Assembly (NCBI GenBank): GCA_044867645.1
Contig: JBIOVI010000032.1
Coordinates: 1 to 24,863, forward strand
Source: VRUE01 sp044867645
GTDB lineage: Bacteria > Actinomycetota > Thermoleophilia > Solirubrobacterales > 70-9
Length of the DNA stretch: 24,863 nt
Reading direction: 5' to 3'
Below, in pieces: positions 14,860-22,050 of the stretch. A model generated the notes under the pieces. That model worked only from the letters and a program-made list of their open reading frames with translations, had not been told where the DNA came from and made no database searches. The position numbers and the translations under genes are program-made. Position 1 is the stretch's first letter. Every line of letters starts with the position of its first letter.

Positions 14860-15225
14860 GTGTCAGAGGATGGTTTGAAGCGAAGGTCGATCCGGCGCGC
14901 GCCAGCGCTCTTAGTCGCGCTCTCAATCGGTGTCGCCGGGGTTGCCTGGGCCGGCTGCGGGGACAGCAACGACAACCCCAGCGATGCGCAGGAACGGATC
15001 GAAAAGGGTGCCGAAGAAGCGAAGCAAGGGGTCGAAACGGGCAAGGAAGAAATCAAAAAGGGCTTCGAAAAGGCAGAAAAGGAAGCGAAGCAGGGCGTCG
15101 AAAGCGGCTCAGAAGAAGCGCGGAAGGCAATCGAAAGGGGCAAGGCGGAAGCGCAGAAGGGGCTTGAAGAAGGCCAGGCCCAGGCCGAAAAGGGAATTGA
15201 AGAAGCCGAAAAGTACGCGCCCTAG
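14860..15225 (+). CDS. Lipoprotein with six tandem 11-residue amphipathic repeats
   Basis: A 121-residue predicted lipoprotein. The GTG at 14860 is set by GAGAGGAG at 14847-14854, five bases upstream. A basic start (KRRSIRR) and a hydrophobic stretch lead to the lipobox WAGC, lipidating the Cys at about residue 34. After a short GDSNDNPSD spacer the rest is almost entirely six 11-residue repeats: KGAEEAKQGVE, TGKEEIKKGFE, KAEKEAKQGVE, SGSEEARKAIE, RGKAEAQKGLE and EGQAQAEKGIE, then EAEKYAP. An 11-residue period (three helical turns) is typical of LEA-like, apolipoprotein/synuclein-like or right-handed coiled-coil helices, so a membrane-surface or stress-related scaffold is plausible but unproven. 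Its TAG and the TAG of the convergent GGDEF/HD-GYP gene share one CTAG. Confidence 0.82.
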   Translation: MSEDGLKRRSIRRAPALLVALSIGVAGVAWAGCGDSNDNPSDAQERIEKGAEEAKQGVETGKEEIKKGFEKAEKEAKQGVESGSEEARKAIERGKAEAQKGLEEGQAQAEKGIEEAEKYAP

Positions 15226-16493
15226 CCAGGTGCGGACGCCGGGCTCGCCTCTTCCGCGAGATCCCAGGCGAGAGCCTCGACGACGTGCGGGTCGAACTGG
15301 CTTCCGGAGTTGCGACGCAGCTCGGCCAGTGCCTCGTCGGGGCTGACCGGCTCTCGATAGGGCCGTCGCTCGGTCATCGCCGCGAAGGCGACTGAGACGG
15401 CGATGACCCGTGCTCCCAGGGGGATCATTTCGCCGGCCAGGCCGTCCGGGTAGCCGCTGCCATCGAAGTGCTCCGCGCTCGAGCGAACCAGGCGGGCGAC
15501 CGTGGCGAGCCCCGGGGCCGCGGAGACGATTCGCGCGCCGCCGGCCGTGTGGCTGCGCACAATCGCGCGCTCAGCTTCGTCGAGAGCCTCCTTTTCGAGG
15601 ATTGACTCCGGCACCGCGAGCAGCCCCACGTCCTGCAGCTCGGCCGCGAGGGCGACATCGTCGATTTCCTCGCGGCTCATCCCGAGCCGGCGTCCCAAGG
15701 CGATTGCCCGGTAAGCGACGACACGCAGGTGGTCGCGCAAGTCCGGTCGTCTGGCGCTCAGCGCCGCAATCAACACGGCATGCGCTTGTCGCCTCGCCGA
15801 ACGGTGCTGTCGCTGCTTGTGTGCGGCGAGTCGCTGTCCGGCGATTTGCAGGGCGAGCGCTGCCTCGTCTGCCTCCTCGGGGATGGTCGCCTCGCCGTAG
15901 GTGGTACCGAGCGAGAGGCGGTCGTTGTCGTCTGCCTGCAGCGATGCCGTCGCGGCCAGCACGATCTCGCCCAGCTGGCTGCTGCCAGCTGGGGCCAGGG
16001 CGGCGAAGCGCCCTCCGTCGCTGCGATAGGCGACCCCCCCAAGCGGGGCAACCGATGAAACGAGGTTGGCCGCGAACCTCCGCAGCAGGGCGTCGCCAGC
16101 AGCGAAGCCGAAGCGATCGTTGTATGCCCGCAGGCCGTCGAGCTCGAACAGGACCAGCACCTGACTACCCGACCGGCTCTCGACCACGCTGGCGATGTCC
16201 GCCTCCAGCTTGTGCTGGTTTTCGAGGCCGGTCACCTGATCGCTGCGCGCGCTCTCCTCGTGCCACTCGAGGACGCTGGACTGCTTGAGCAGCGTGTCGA
16301 TCGTCCGCGCGAAGACGGCGATGATCAGGCCGAGCGTCAGCCAGAAGACCAGCGCGGGAACGCGTTGGTTGAGGTGGTCGTAGACGAGCAGCGTGATCGC
16401 CAAGACGGCGAATACGGACGGCCCGATCGCCGATCTCCAGCCAAGCGTGTACACGACGCTTTCATCGGACCGGCCCCCGCCGTCCCCAAGCAT
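15222..16493 (-). CDS. Membrane protein with degenerate GGDEF and degenerate HD-GYP domains
   Basis: A 423-residue protein with two N-terminal membrane segments (about 22-38 and 46-64), a GGDEF-like domain (about 85-225) and an HD-GYP-like domain (about 250-415). The GGDEF loop reads RSDGGRFAAL (157-166), that is DGGRF in place of GGDEF, so diguanylate cyclase activity is unlikely. In the HD-GYP half the HD pair is Q287-D288 (AAELQDVG), the paired histidines before DGSGYPDGL are Ser/Ala (SSAEHFDG), and the late aspartate is replaced (SVAFAAMTERRPYR), although H255, H315 and the GYP motif remain. It is therefore probably a c-di-GMP receptor, scaffold or regulator rather than an enzyme. The ATG at 16493 lacks a clear ribosome-binding site. 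Convergent with the 11-mer-repeat lipoprotein, divergent from the small zincin. Confidence 0.88.
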   Translation of the reverse strand: MLGDGGGRSDESVVYTLGWRSAIGPSVFAVLAITLLVYDHLNQRVPALVFWLTLGLIIAVFARTIDTLLKQSSVLEWHEESARSDQVTGLENQHKLEADIASVVESRSGSQVLVLFELDGLRAYNDRFGFAAGDALLRRFAANLVSSVAPLGGVAYRSDGGRFAALAPAGSSQLGEIVLAATASLQADDNDRLSLGTTYGEATIPEEADEAALALQIAGQRLAAHKQRQHRSARRQAHAVLIAALSARRPDLRDHLRVVAYRAIALGRRLGMSREEIDDVALAAELQDVGLLAVPESILEKEALDEAERAIVRSHTAGGARIVSAAPGLATVARLVRSSAEHFDGSGYPDGLAGEMIPLGARVIAVSVAFAAMTERRPYREPVSPDEALAELRRNSGSQFDPHVVEALAWDLAEEASPASAPG

Positions 16494-16527
16494 CGCGGAC
16501 GATTGGTCGAAATCGTGCGACGACGCC

Positions 16528-16533
16528 TACCCT
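16528..16533 (+). promoter_or_regulatory. Possible -10 box of a leaderless promoter
   Basis: TACCCT lies six bases before the ATG at 16540, and no Shine-Dalgarno sequence is present. This places the expected transcription start at or next to the ATG. TTGGTC at 16503-16508 could be a poor -35 box with a 19-base spacer. Confidence 0.45.
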
Positions 16534-16539
16534 TGCCCC

Positions 16540-16869
16540 ATGACCGATCGCCGCGAATTGGACGAGTTCGAATCGCTGGTGGCCGACGCAATCGACGCCC
16601 TTCCCGAGGAATTCCAACGAGTGCTTGCGAAGGTTGCGGTGATCGTCTCCAGTCGGGGCTCAGAGGTGCATGCCTACGGGCACTATTTCGGCGACGGAGT
16701 GGCACAGGAACGCTACGAGGACCGCATCGTCATTTACCGCGACACGCTGGAACGTGACTTCGGCCATGACCGAGAGCTGCTCGCCAGACAGGTTGAGCGC
16801 ACGCTGCGGCACGAGCTGGCGCATCACCTTGGCTGGGACGAGGGGGGAGTCGGTGGGCTGGGGCTTTGA
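16540..16869 (+). CDS. Small metallopeptidase-family protein (zincin, HELAHHLGWDE)
   Basis: A 109-residue cytoplasmic protein of the actinobacterial 'metallopeptidase family' (Zincin_1/MMP-like). It starts MTDRRELDEFESLVADAIDALPEEF, a typical beginning, and ends with RTLRHELAHHLGWDEGG: the HExxH zinc motif, with the downstream Asp/Glu as probable third ligand. Substrate and physiological role are unknown for the family. The ATG at 16540 was chosen over longer in-frame starts, which would overlap the divergent GGDEF/HD-GYP gene and carry low-complexity sequence. The 46-base gap to that gene must hold both promoters. The stop is 21 bases from the convergent secreted-protein gene. Confidence 0.85.
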   Translation: MTDRRELDEFESLVADAIDALPEEFQRVLAKVAVIVSSRGSEVHAYGHYFGDGVAQERYEDRIVIYRDTLERDFGHDRELLARQVERTLRHELAHHLGWDEGGVGGLGL

Positions 16870-16890
16870 CCGGCCCGCCGCCTTTTAGGG

Positions 16891-17667
16891 CTAGCGGACC
16901 ACGCAGTCGCGGACCAGCGTTGGGCTGAGCCGCTTGCCATCGGCAAAGAGAAAGGTGGCTTTGGTGAAGGAAAAAAGGGCCCCTGGGAAGCCAGCCGGCG
17001 CAGCGCAGCGGGCACTGAGGAAGCTGCGTTTCTCACCTTGGTAGCGGTAGGTGCGACCAAAGACGAGCGAGACGTTGGTGACGTAGCCGAGGTCTGAGGC
17101 GATCAGCGGAATTTTGGTGTTGAGCACCGTTCCGAACTTACCCTGGCGTGGGTGCCGGATCTTGAAGGTCAGGACGACCGTCGCCTCGACGGGGTTCGAG
17201 CCGTGGATGTGCAGGAGGACCGCCGGTCTGCCTTTGGAGCGGCCATTGAAGGCGAGCATCTTCCCTTTGATCGGGAAGGGCGTCCGGTCGGGGAACTCGA
17301 CGTTGGCACTGAACTGGCCGTGGCCGACCAAGGCGCTGTGGCAGCGGGCGAGGGCCAGCCGCGAGTCGGTCGACTCGAGCAGGCCGGCGCGGCAGATCGG
17401 CAGGCCTTCCGTGGAGAGACGGCCGTAACGGTTAACCGCGAGAGTGATGGTGCGAAGTTGTGGCGGCCGGCTGCCGTCGGCGGTTTTAACCGAGACATTC
17501 AGGTTCACCGTGACCGGGACGTCACGATCGCGCGGCAGCGCCCGGGGGGCAAAGCCCCCGTTGAAGCTGACGAACAGGCCGTCATCGGCCTTGATCTCCG
17601 CGCGGGCGAGCGCGGCGCCGGCGAGCAGCGCAGCACCGAGTACCGCTATGAGTGCTAGCCGCTTCAT
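16891..17667 (-). CDS. Secreted protein of unknown function
   Basis: A 258-residue exported protein: signal peptide MKRLALIAVLGAALLAGAALARA with cleavage before EIKADDG, then an apparently all-beta mature chain (FNGGFAPRALPRDRDVPVTV, RTITLAVNRYGRLSTEGLPIC, SALVGHGQFSANVEFP, PAVLLHIHGSNP, YQGEKRSFLSARCAAP). Four cysteines in the second half of the protein could form disulfides. I associate this architecture with uncharacterised secreted proteins of Thermoleophilia but know of no function. The ATG at 17667 is chosen because the signal peptide starts there; upstream in-frame sequence is Arg-rich and overlaps the kinase promoter region. The kinase gene diverges 83 bases away, so the two may share a regulatory region. 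Confidence 0.75.
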   Translation of the reverse strand: MKRLALIAVLGAALLAGAALARAEIKADDGLFVSFNGGFAPRALPRDRDVPVTVNLNVSVKTADGSRPPQLRTITLAVNRYGRLSTEGLPICRAGLLESTDSRLALARCHSALVGHGQFSANVEFPDRTPFPIKGKMLAFNGRSKGRPAVLLHIHGSNPVEATVVLTFKIRHPRQGKFGTVLNTKIPLIASDLGYVTNVSLVFGRTYRYQGEKRSFLSARCAAPAGFPGALFSFTKATFLFADGKRLSPTLVRDCVVR

Positions 17668-17738
17668 CGTTTCCCAAAGAAGTCTATTCCGGTGCCTCCG
17701 GCTACCCAGGGAGCTTCGGTTAAGCCTGATCTCGAGGC

Positions 17739-17744
17739 TAGGGT
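17739..17744 (+). promoter_or_regulatory. Possible -10 box of a leaderless kinase promoter
   Basis: TAGGGT lies six bases before the kinase ATG at 17751, the same spacing as TACCCT before 16540. GAGG immediately before the ATG is too close to act as a normal ribosome-binding site. No convincing -35 box. Confidence 0.4.
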
Positions 17745-17750
17745 TGAGGC

Positions 17751-19298
17751 ATGGCGACAGGTGGGCGCTGGATTGAGCTCTCAGAGGGCGACGAGTTCGC
17801 GGGCTACAGGATCGAGCGCAGTCTCGGGCGCGGTGGCATGGGCGTGCTCTATCTGGCAGTCGAGCCGGGCCTCGAGCGCCGTGTCGCGCTGAAGTTGATC
17901 GCACCCGAGGCCGCGGCCGACGAAGTCTTCGCGCGCCGCTTCGCCGAGGAGTCGAGGATCGCCGCTTCGATCGAGCACCCCAACGTGGTGCCGATCTACG
18001 CCGCTGGGGAAGAAGACGGCGTGCCCTTCATCGCGATGCGCTACGTGTCGGGTTCCGATCTGGGAAAGCGTCTTGGCCGGGAAGGCCGGCTACAGCCCGC
18101 GGTGGCGACGGCGCTGATCGCCCAGGTCGGCAACGGACTCGACGCCATCCATGCCGCCGGGCTGGTCCATCGCGACGTGAAGCCGGCCAACGTGCTTCTC
18201 GGGGAGGGGGAGCACGCCTACATCACCGACTTTGGCGTTGCCCGCAACGTCTCCACCGAGTCCGGCCTGACCCAGACCGGCCGCTTCGTCGGCACTCTGG
18301 ACTACGTCGCCCCCGAGCAGATATCGGGAGGGGACGTCGACGCACGAGCCGATGTCTACGCGCTGGGTTGCCTGCTGTTCAAGTCGCTGACCGGTGAGGT
18401 CCCTTTTCCCAAGGATGGCGAGGCGGCCCGGCTTTACGCCCATCTCCACGATCCGCCACCGGCGCCCTCGCTGTACGCGACCGAGGTCTCGATGGCATTG
18501 GACGACGTGGCGATCCGGGCGATGTCGAAGCAGCCCGGAGATCGCTATCCGTCGGCCGGCGATCTCGGCCGAGCTGCTGTTGCGGCGCTGGGCGGGGAGC
18601 GGCCTGCTGTCCCCGAGCGGACCGTGGCGACGGGAGCGGCAGCGACGCGGGAGTCGGCGGTGCCCGAGACCGCGACCGTCGCGACGCCGGCCGCGAATGA
18701 GACCGCTCCAACCAGGCGCATCGACCCCGGGTCATCGGGGGGGCGAGCGGGCTCCGGCCGTCGGCGGTGGCTTGCGCTGGCTGGGGGCACCGCGACCATC
18801 GCGGCGATCGTGGTGGCGATAGCTCTCGCGAGTGGCGGAGGGGGTGGCGCCGATCCTCCCACCGGCGGGGGCGGGGCGAAGGCACGGGGACCCGCCAATG
18901 CGGCAGCCGAACCGAAGGCGCTGACCGCATCGCAGCTGAGGCAAAAGGCCGACGCGATCTGTGCCGATAGCCAGGAGGCGTACAAGGGCGTCTTCTCGCA
19001 GGCGAGCGAGGAATTGCCGGACATGGCCTACTCGCTCGCCCTGGTCGGGATCTCGACCCGAGCTGTTGGCCGTTTCGGAGCGCTGACGCCGCCAGCGCCA
19101 CTTGCGGACGACTACGAGCGGTACGTGCGGACCCAGGAGAGGGTCAAGGAGTACGACCGGCAGGCGTTGTCGGCCGCCAGGGCGGGTGACGCAACCGCCT
19201 ATCTCGCGGCTCGCAAGCGCCGCGACAACGAGGCCGGCGAGCGTTACGAGCTGGCGCGAGCGCTCGGCTTTGAGACGTGTAGCCCGAACCCCGAATAG
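17751..19298 (+). CDS. PknB-type transmembrane Ser/Thr protein kinase
   Basis: A 515-residue receptor-like kinase. The cytoplasmic kinase domain (about 16-290) is complete: glycine loop GRGGMG (26-31), VALK with K48, catalytic loop HRDVKPAN (H140, D142), DFG (D160), an activation segment rich in Ser/Thr (STESGLTQTGRFVGT), APEQ and DVYALGC. An Ala/Pro/Thr-rich juxtamembrane linker precedes one transmembrane helix (about 338-360), a Gly-rich spacer and an extracytoplasmic domain of about 120 residues that is mostly helical with two cysteines (ADAICADS and FETCS). There are no PASTA repeats, so it is not the cell-wall-sensing PknB itself; the ectodomain ligand is unknown. It heads a compact four-gene run; the next ATG follows the TAG directly. 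Confidence 0.95.
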   Translation: MATGGRWIELSEGDEFAGYRIERSLGRGGMGVLYLAVEPGLERRVALKLIAPEAAADEVFARRFAEESRIAASIEHPNVVPIYAAGEEDGVPFIAMRYVSGSDLGKRLGREGRLQPAVATALIAQVGNGLDAIHAAGLVHRDVKPANVLLGEGEHAYITDFGVARNVSTESGLTQTGRFVGTLDYVAPEQISGGDVDARADVYALGCLLFKSLTGEVPFPKDGEAARLYAHLHDPPPAPSLYATEVSMALDDVAIRAMSKQPGDRYPSAGDLGRAAVAALGGERPAVPERTVATGAAATRESAVPETATVATPAANETAPTRRIDPGSSGGRAGSGRRRWLALAGGTATIAAIVVAIALASGGGGGADPPTGGGGAKARGPANAAAEPKALTASQLRQKADAICADSQEAYKGVFSQASEELPDMAYSLALVGISTRAVGRFGALTPPAPLADDYERYVRTQERVKEYDRQALSAARAGDATAYLAARKRRDNEAGERYELARALGFETCSPNPE

Positions 19299-19688
19299 AT
19301 GGCGACGCGAGCCGAGATAGAGACCTGGGTCGCCGCTTACGAGCGTGCCTGGCGCAGCGCCGGCACCGACTCCCTGCGTGCCCTGTTCACCGAGGACGCC
19401 AGCTACCGGATGTCTCCCTATGAGGAGCCGGCGGTCGGTCTCGCGGCGATTGGCGAGTTGTGGGAGCGTGAGCGGGAGGGGCCGGACGAGGACTTCGAGA
19501 TGGGCTACGAGATCGTCGCGGTCGAGGGAGAAACCGCGGTCGCACGGGTCGAGGTCCAGTACGGGCGGGGGGTTGAGTACCGGGACCTTTGGATCATTCG
19601 CCTCGCGGCGGACAGCCGCTGTCGCGAGTTCGAAGAGTGGCCGTTTTGGCCGGGTCAGAGATTTGTCGCCGAAGGAGGGAACGAGTGA
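19299..19688 (+). CDS. NTF2-like (SnoaL-type) protein
   Basis: A 129-residue cytoplasmic protein with the SnoaL/NTF2 layout: an N-terminal helix with WVAAYERAWRSAG, then LRALFTEDASYRMSPYEEPAVGLAAIGELWERE, then beta strands EIVAVEGETAVARVEVQYG and RDLWIIRLAADSRCREFEEWPFWPGQ. The fold forms a cavity that binds small molecules, sometimes as an enzyme, but no substrate is indicated. The ATG directly follows the kinase stop (no intervening base) with no clear ribosome-binding site, so expression probably depends on coupling. Its TGA overlaps the GTG of the YjbQ gene by four bases. Confidence 0.87.
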   Translation: MATRAEIETWVAAYERAWRSAGTDSLRALFTEDASYRMSPYEEPAVGLAAIGELWEREREGPDEDFEMGYEIVAVEGETAVARVEVQYGRGVEYRDLWIIRLAADSRCREFEEWPFWPGQRFVAEGGNE

Positions 19689-20146
19689 GATCGCACACCG
19701 CGTACATGACCTTCGAGACCAGCGAGCGTCGCGAGCTGATCCGGATCACCGAGGAGGTGCAAGCGGCAGTCGACGAGGCCCGGATCGCGGAGGGGATGGT
19801 GCTTGTTTCGGCGATGCACATCACCGCGGGAGTCTGGGTCAACGACGACGAGCCGGGTCTGCACGAGGATGTGCTCGAGTGGCTCGACAAAGTCGCGCCA
19901 CCCAGCTGGAAGCCCCCGGTCGACGAGGTCGCGAAGGAGCTGCTCCCCGAGGGGGGCGACTACCGCCACCACCGAGGCGGCGAGGACAACGGCGACGCCC
20001 ATCTGAAGAACCTCTTAGTCCACCACCAGGCGGTCGTCCCGGTCACCGCCGGCCGACTGGATCTCGGCCCCTGGCAGCAGGTGTTCTACTGCGAGTTCGA
20101 TGGTCGCCGGCCCAAGCGATTGGTGATCAAGGCGATGGGGGAGTAG
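19685..20146 (+). CDS. YjbQ/UPF0047 family protein
   Basis: A 153-residue member of the widespread YjbQ family. Diagnostic segments are VSAMHITAGVWVNDDEPGLHEDVLEWLDK, DYRHHRGGEDNGDAHLKNLLVHHQAVVPVTAGRLDLGPWQQVFYCEFDGRRPKRLVI, where the conserved histidines and the G.L.LG.WQ...CEFDG block are clear. Some family members show thiamine-phosphate-synthase-like activity, but the physiological role is not settled, so none is assigned. The GTG at 19685 is fixed by a strong AAGGAGG (19672-19678) six bases upstream and the four-base overlap with the preceding gene. The HNH nuclease gene begins 15 bases downstream. Confidence 0.92.
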   Translation: MRSHTAYMTFETSERRELIRITEEVQAAVDEARIAEGMVLVSAMHITAGVWVNDDEPGLHEDVLEWLDKVAPPSWKPPVDEVAKELLPEGGDYRHHRGGEDNGDAHLKNLLVHHQAVVPVTAGRLDLGPWQQVFYCEFDGRRPKRLVIKAMGE

Positions 20147-20161
20147 GGGGCTGCTCGAACC

Positions 20162-21187
20162 ATGACGAACGTTTTCATCGCTCCAGCCGCGGACCGCACC
20201 GCGCTTCGAAACCTGCAGGACACGGTAATGACCCCGGTTGAGCCGAGTCGGCTGGAGGGCCTCAGCAGAAAGGCCCTGAAGCGGGCGCGGACGGCGCCGG
20301 ACGGGGTCACTGCGTGGGGCACCCAACGAGGGAAAGACGACATCAACGTCGCGACCTGGCGAGCGATGCAGCCCGGTGACTGGATTTTCTTCTATTCGGA
20401 CGGTCACTTCCCATTTGCCGGGCGCCTGCTGCTGCGCGAACACTCGCTGAACGTCGCCGAGCGTCTCTGGAGCTCCGACGGAGACGGGACCTGGGAGTTC
20501 ATGTACTTGATGGACGAGCTGCGGAGAATCGACGTGCCGAGGAAGCTCGTTCTCGAAGCCCTCGATTACAAGTCGAACTTCTATCCGCAGGGTTTCATGC
20601 GCGTCGATCGGGACCTACCCAGCCGATTCGGAAGCGTGGAGAGGATGCTCGGTGAGCTTGCCGAGACCGGCGAGGAGCTCAAGCGAGTGGTGGATGCCAT
20701 CCAGGACGGCGACGACCTGGCGGCAACGATCGCCTCCGACCGCCTCGCAAATCGGATCTCCAAGTCCGCGGCAGCCGCGGCAGTCGAGAGCTGTATGACC
20801 TCGGGTCCACCGGAGGTGAGGACGGAGAACGCCAAGAGGTACAGGCGTAACCAGCGACTCGTCACCAACCTCAAGGCGCTCTACGACGGTCGCTGTCAGT
20901 GCTGCGACTTCACCTTCGTAAAGGCGGACGGCGAGCCCTACAGCGAGGCGGCCCACCTTCGCAGGATCTCTTTGGGCGAGGCTGATCTCGACGTCAAGGA
21001 CAACCTTCTCGTGCTGTGCGCGAACCACCACAGGATGCTCGATTTTGGGGCGATCGAGATCGAGTACGACGCCGCGGCAGACGAGCTTCTCCTGCGCCGG
21101 GACGGGAAAGTCGAGAAGCTGACGAACAAGCACATCGGGGTTGGCAGGCCGAAGAAAAAGAAGAGAAGGAAGAAGTCGGCCGGCTAG
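20162..21187 (+). CDS. HNH endonuclease with EVE/PUA-like N-terminal domain (candidate modification-dependent restriction enzyme)
   Basis: A 341-residue protein. The N-terminal part (about 45-140: WGTQRGKDDINVATWRAMQ, GDWIFFYSDGHFPFAGRLLL, LWSSDGDGTWEFMYLMDEL) resembles PUA/EVE-like base-reader domains that occur in restriction enzymes. A helical linker follows. The C-terminal nuclease (about 238-300) is a zinc-type HNH: C245-Q-C-C248, EAAH265, DN281, C286 and NHH (289-290), then LDFGAIEI. The tail is Lys/Arg-rich (KKKKRRKK). Known fusions of reader domains with HNH cut DNA bearing modified bases (type IV-like), so an anti-phage role is a reasonable inference. No methyltransferase or helper gene is adjacent. 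The ATG at 20162 has only a distant G-rich tract. Its TAG shares a CTAG with the convergent membrane-protein gene. Confidence 0.82.
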   Translation: MTNVFIAPAADRTALRNLQDTVMTPVEPSRLEGLSRKALKRARTAPDGVTAWGTQRGKDDINVATWRAMQPGDWIFFYSDGHFPFAGRLLLREHSLNVAERLWSSDGDGTWEFMYLMDELRRIDVPRKLVLEALDYKSNFYPQGFMRVDRDLPSRFGSVERMLGELAETGEELKRVVDAIQDGDDLAATIASDRLANRISKSAAAAAVESCMTSGPPEVRTENAKRYRRNQRLVTNLKALYDGRCQCCDFTFVKADGEPYSEAAHLRRISLGEADLDVKDNLLVLCANHHRMLDFGAIEIEYDAAADELLLRRDGKVEKLTNKHIGVGRPKKKKRRKKSAG

Positions 21188-22050
21188 TCGTTTTCACTGT
21201 CTCCGCCGGGGTGAGTTACCCGTTCGGCGCGGTGGCGGACCTCTTCGACGGTCTCGCGGGTGGCGGCCAGCGCCTCCTCGCGGGCGGCGGCAACGCCCTC
21301 GCTCGGCTTGCCGCCGACAATGTCGCGGAAGGCATTCTTGAAGCGCTCGGTGCGGCGGTCGGGGGGGAAGCGGGCTTCGGCCTTCGCTTGCTTTGCGGGA
21401 CGGCGCTCGGCGTAGCGGCGGCGAGCCCAGGGTGAGCCGGGCTTGCCGAGTCGCAGGGCCCCATAGAGCGCGATCGGGAAGACGAAGAAGCCGACGGTGC
21501 CATGCAGCACCCGCTGCTTGGCGAAGCAGCTCGCGACCAGCGCGAACAAGGCCGCAGCGCCGACGATGCTCACCACGGTCTCTTCCGCTGAGCCGGTGTC
21601 GAAGCTGAACGGGCTGAAGCCGAGCAGGATCAGCATCATTCCGGCCGCCGCAATCACCGTCGCATCGATCGAGCTGCGCCCCTCCTCGGCCCAGTAAACG
21701 TCCTCGAGATAGACCCAAAGCGCGAACTCGTCGATCGTAAGGCCGGCGCCGATGCCGAAGAGGAAGGCGCAGATTTCCGCGTAGGGGCTGTCCCCGAGCG
21801 CCGCCAGTCCCAGGGTGCCGGAGATCATCATCGTCACGATCCCGAAGACCAGATGGTGGAGGTGGACGCCGCCCTCGCTGACCACGCTGCCCGGCCACCA
21901 GGGCACTCGCGGGCTGCGCATCAGCCGCGTGCTCATGCGGATGAAGGCGAAGGAGAGGATGAACCCGACCAGGACCAGGAAGAGGCCCTGTTTTTCGTCG
22001 GCGAGGATCTGGTCGTTCCAGAAGTCGCTGAGGATCGTTGCCGTGATCAT
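21184..22050 (-). CDS. Polytopic membrane protein of unknown function
   Basis: A 288-residue integral membrane protein with about six hydrophobic helices (QGLFLVLVGFILSFAFI, LVFGIVTMMISGTLGLAAL, AFLFGIGAGLTIDEFALWVYL, ATVIAAAGMMLILLGF and two more). HLHHLVFGI and an acidic DEFALWVYLEDVYW are striking and could coordinate a metal; similar proteins occur as uncharacterised integral membrane proteins in actinobacteria. A hydrophilic C-terminal tail of about 80 residues is charged and probably cytoplasmic. The ATG at 22050 overlaps the upstream TGA by four bases (ATGA), so it is co-translated with the preceding membrane protein. The stop shares CTAG with the HNH gene. Confidence 0.75.
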   Translation of the reverse strand: MITATILSDFWNDQILADEKQGLFLVLVGFILSFAFIRMSTRLMRSPRVPWWPGSVVSEGGVHLHHLVFGIVTMMISGTLGLAALGDSPYAEICAFLFGIGAGLTIDEFALWVYLEDVYWAEEGRSSIDATVIAAAGMMLILLGFSPFSFDTGSAEETVVSIVGAAALFALVASCFAKQRVLHGTVGFFVFPIALYGALRLGKPGSPWARRRYAERRPAKQAKAEARFPPDRRTERFKNAFRDIVGGKPSEGVAAAREEALAATRETVEEVRHRAERVTHPGGDSEND

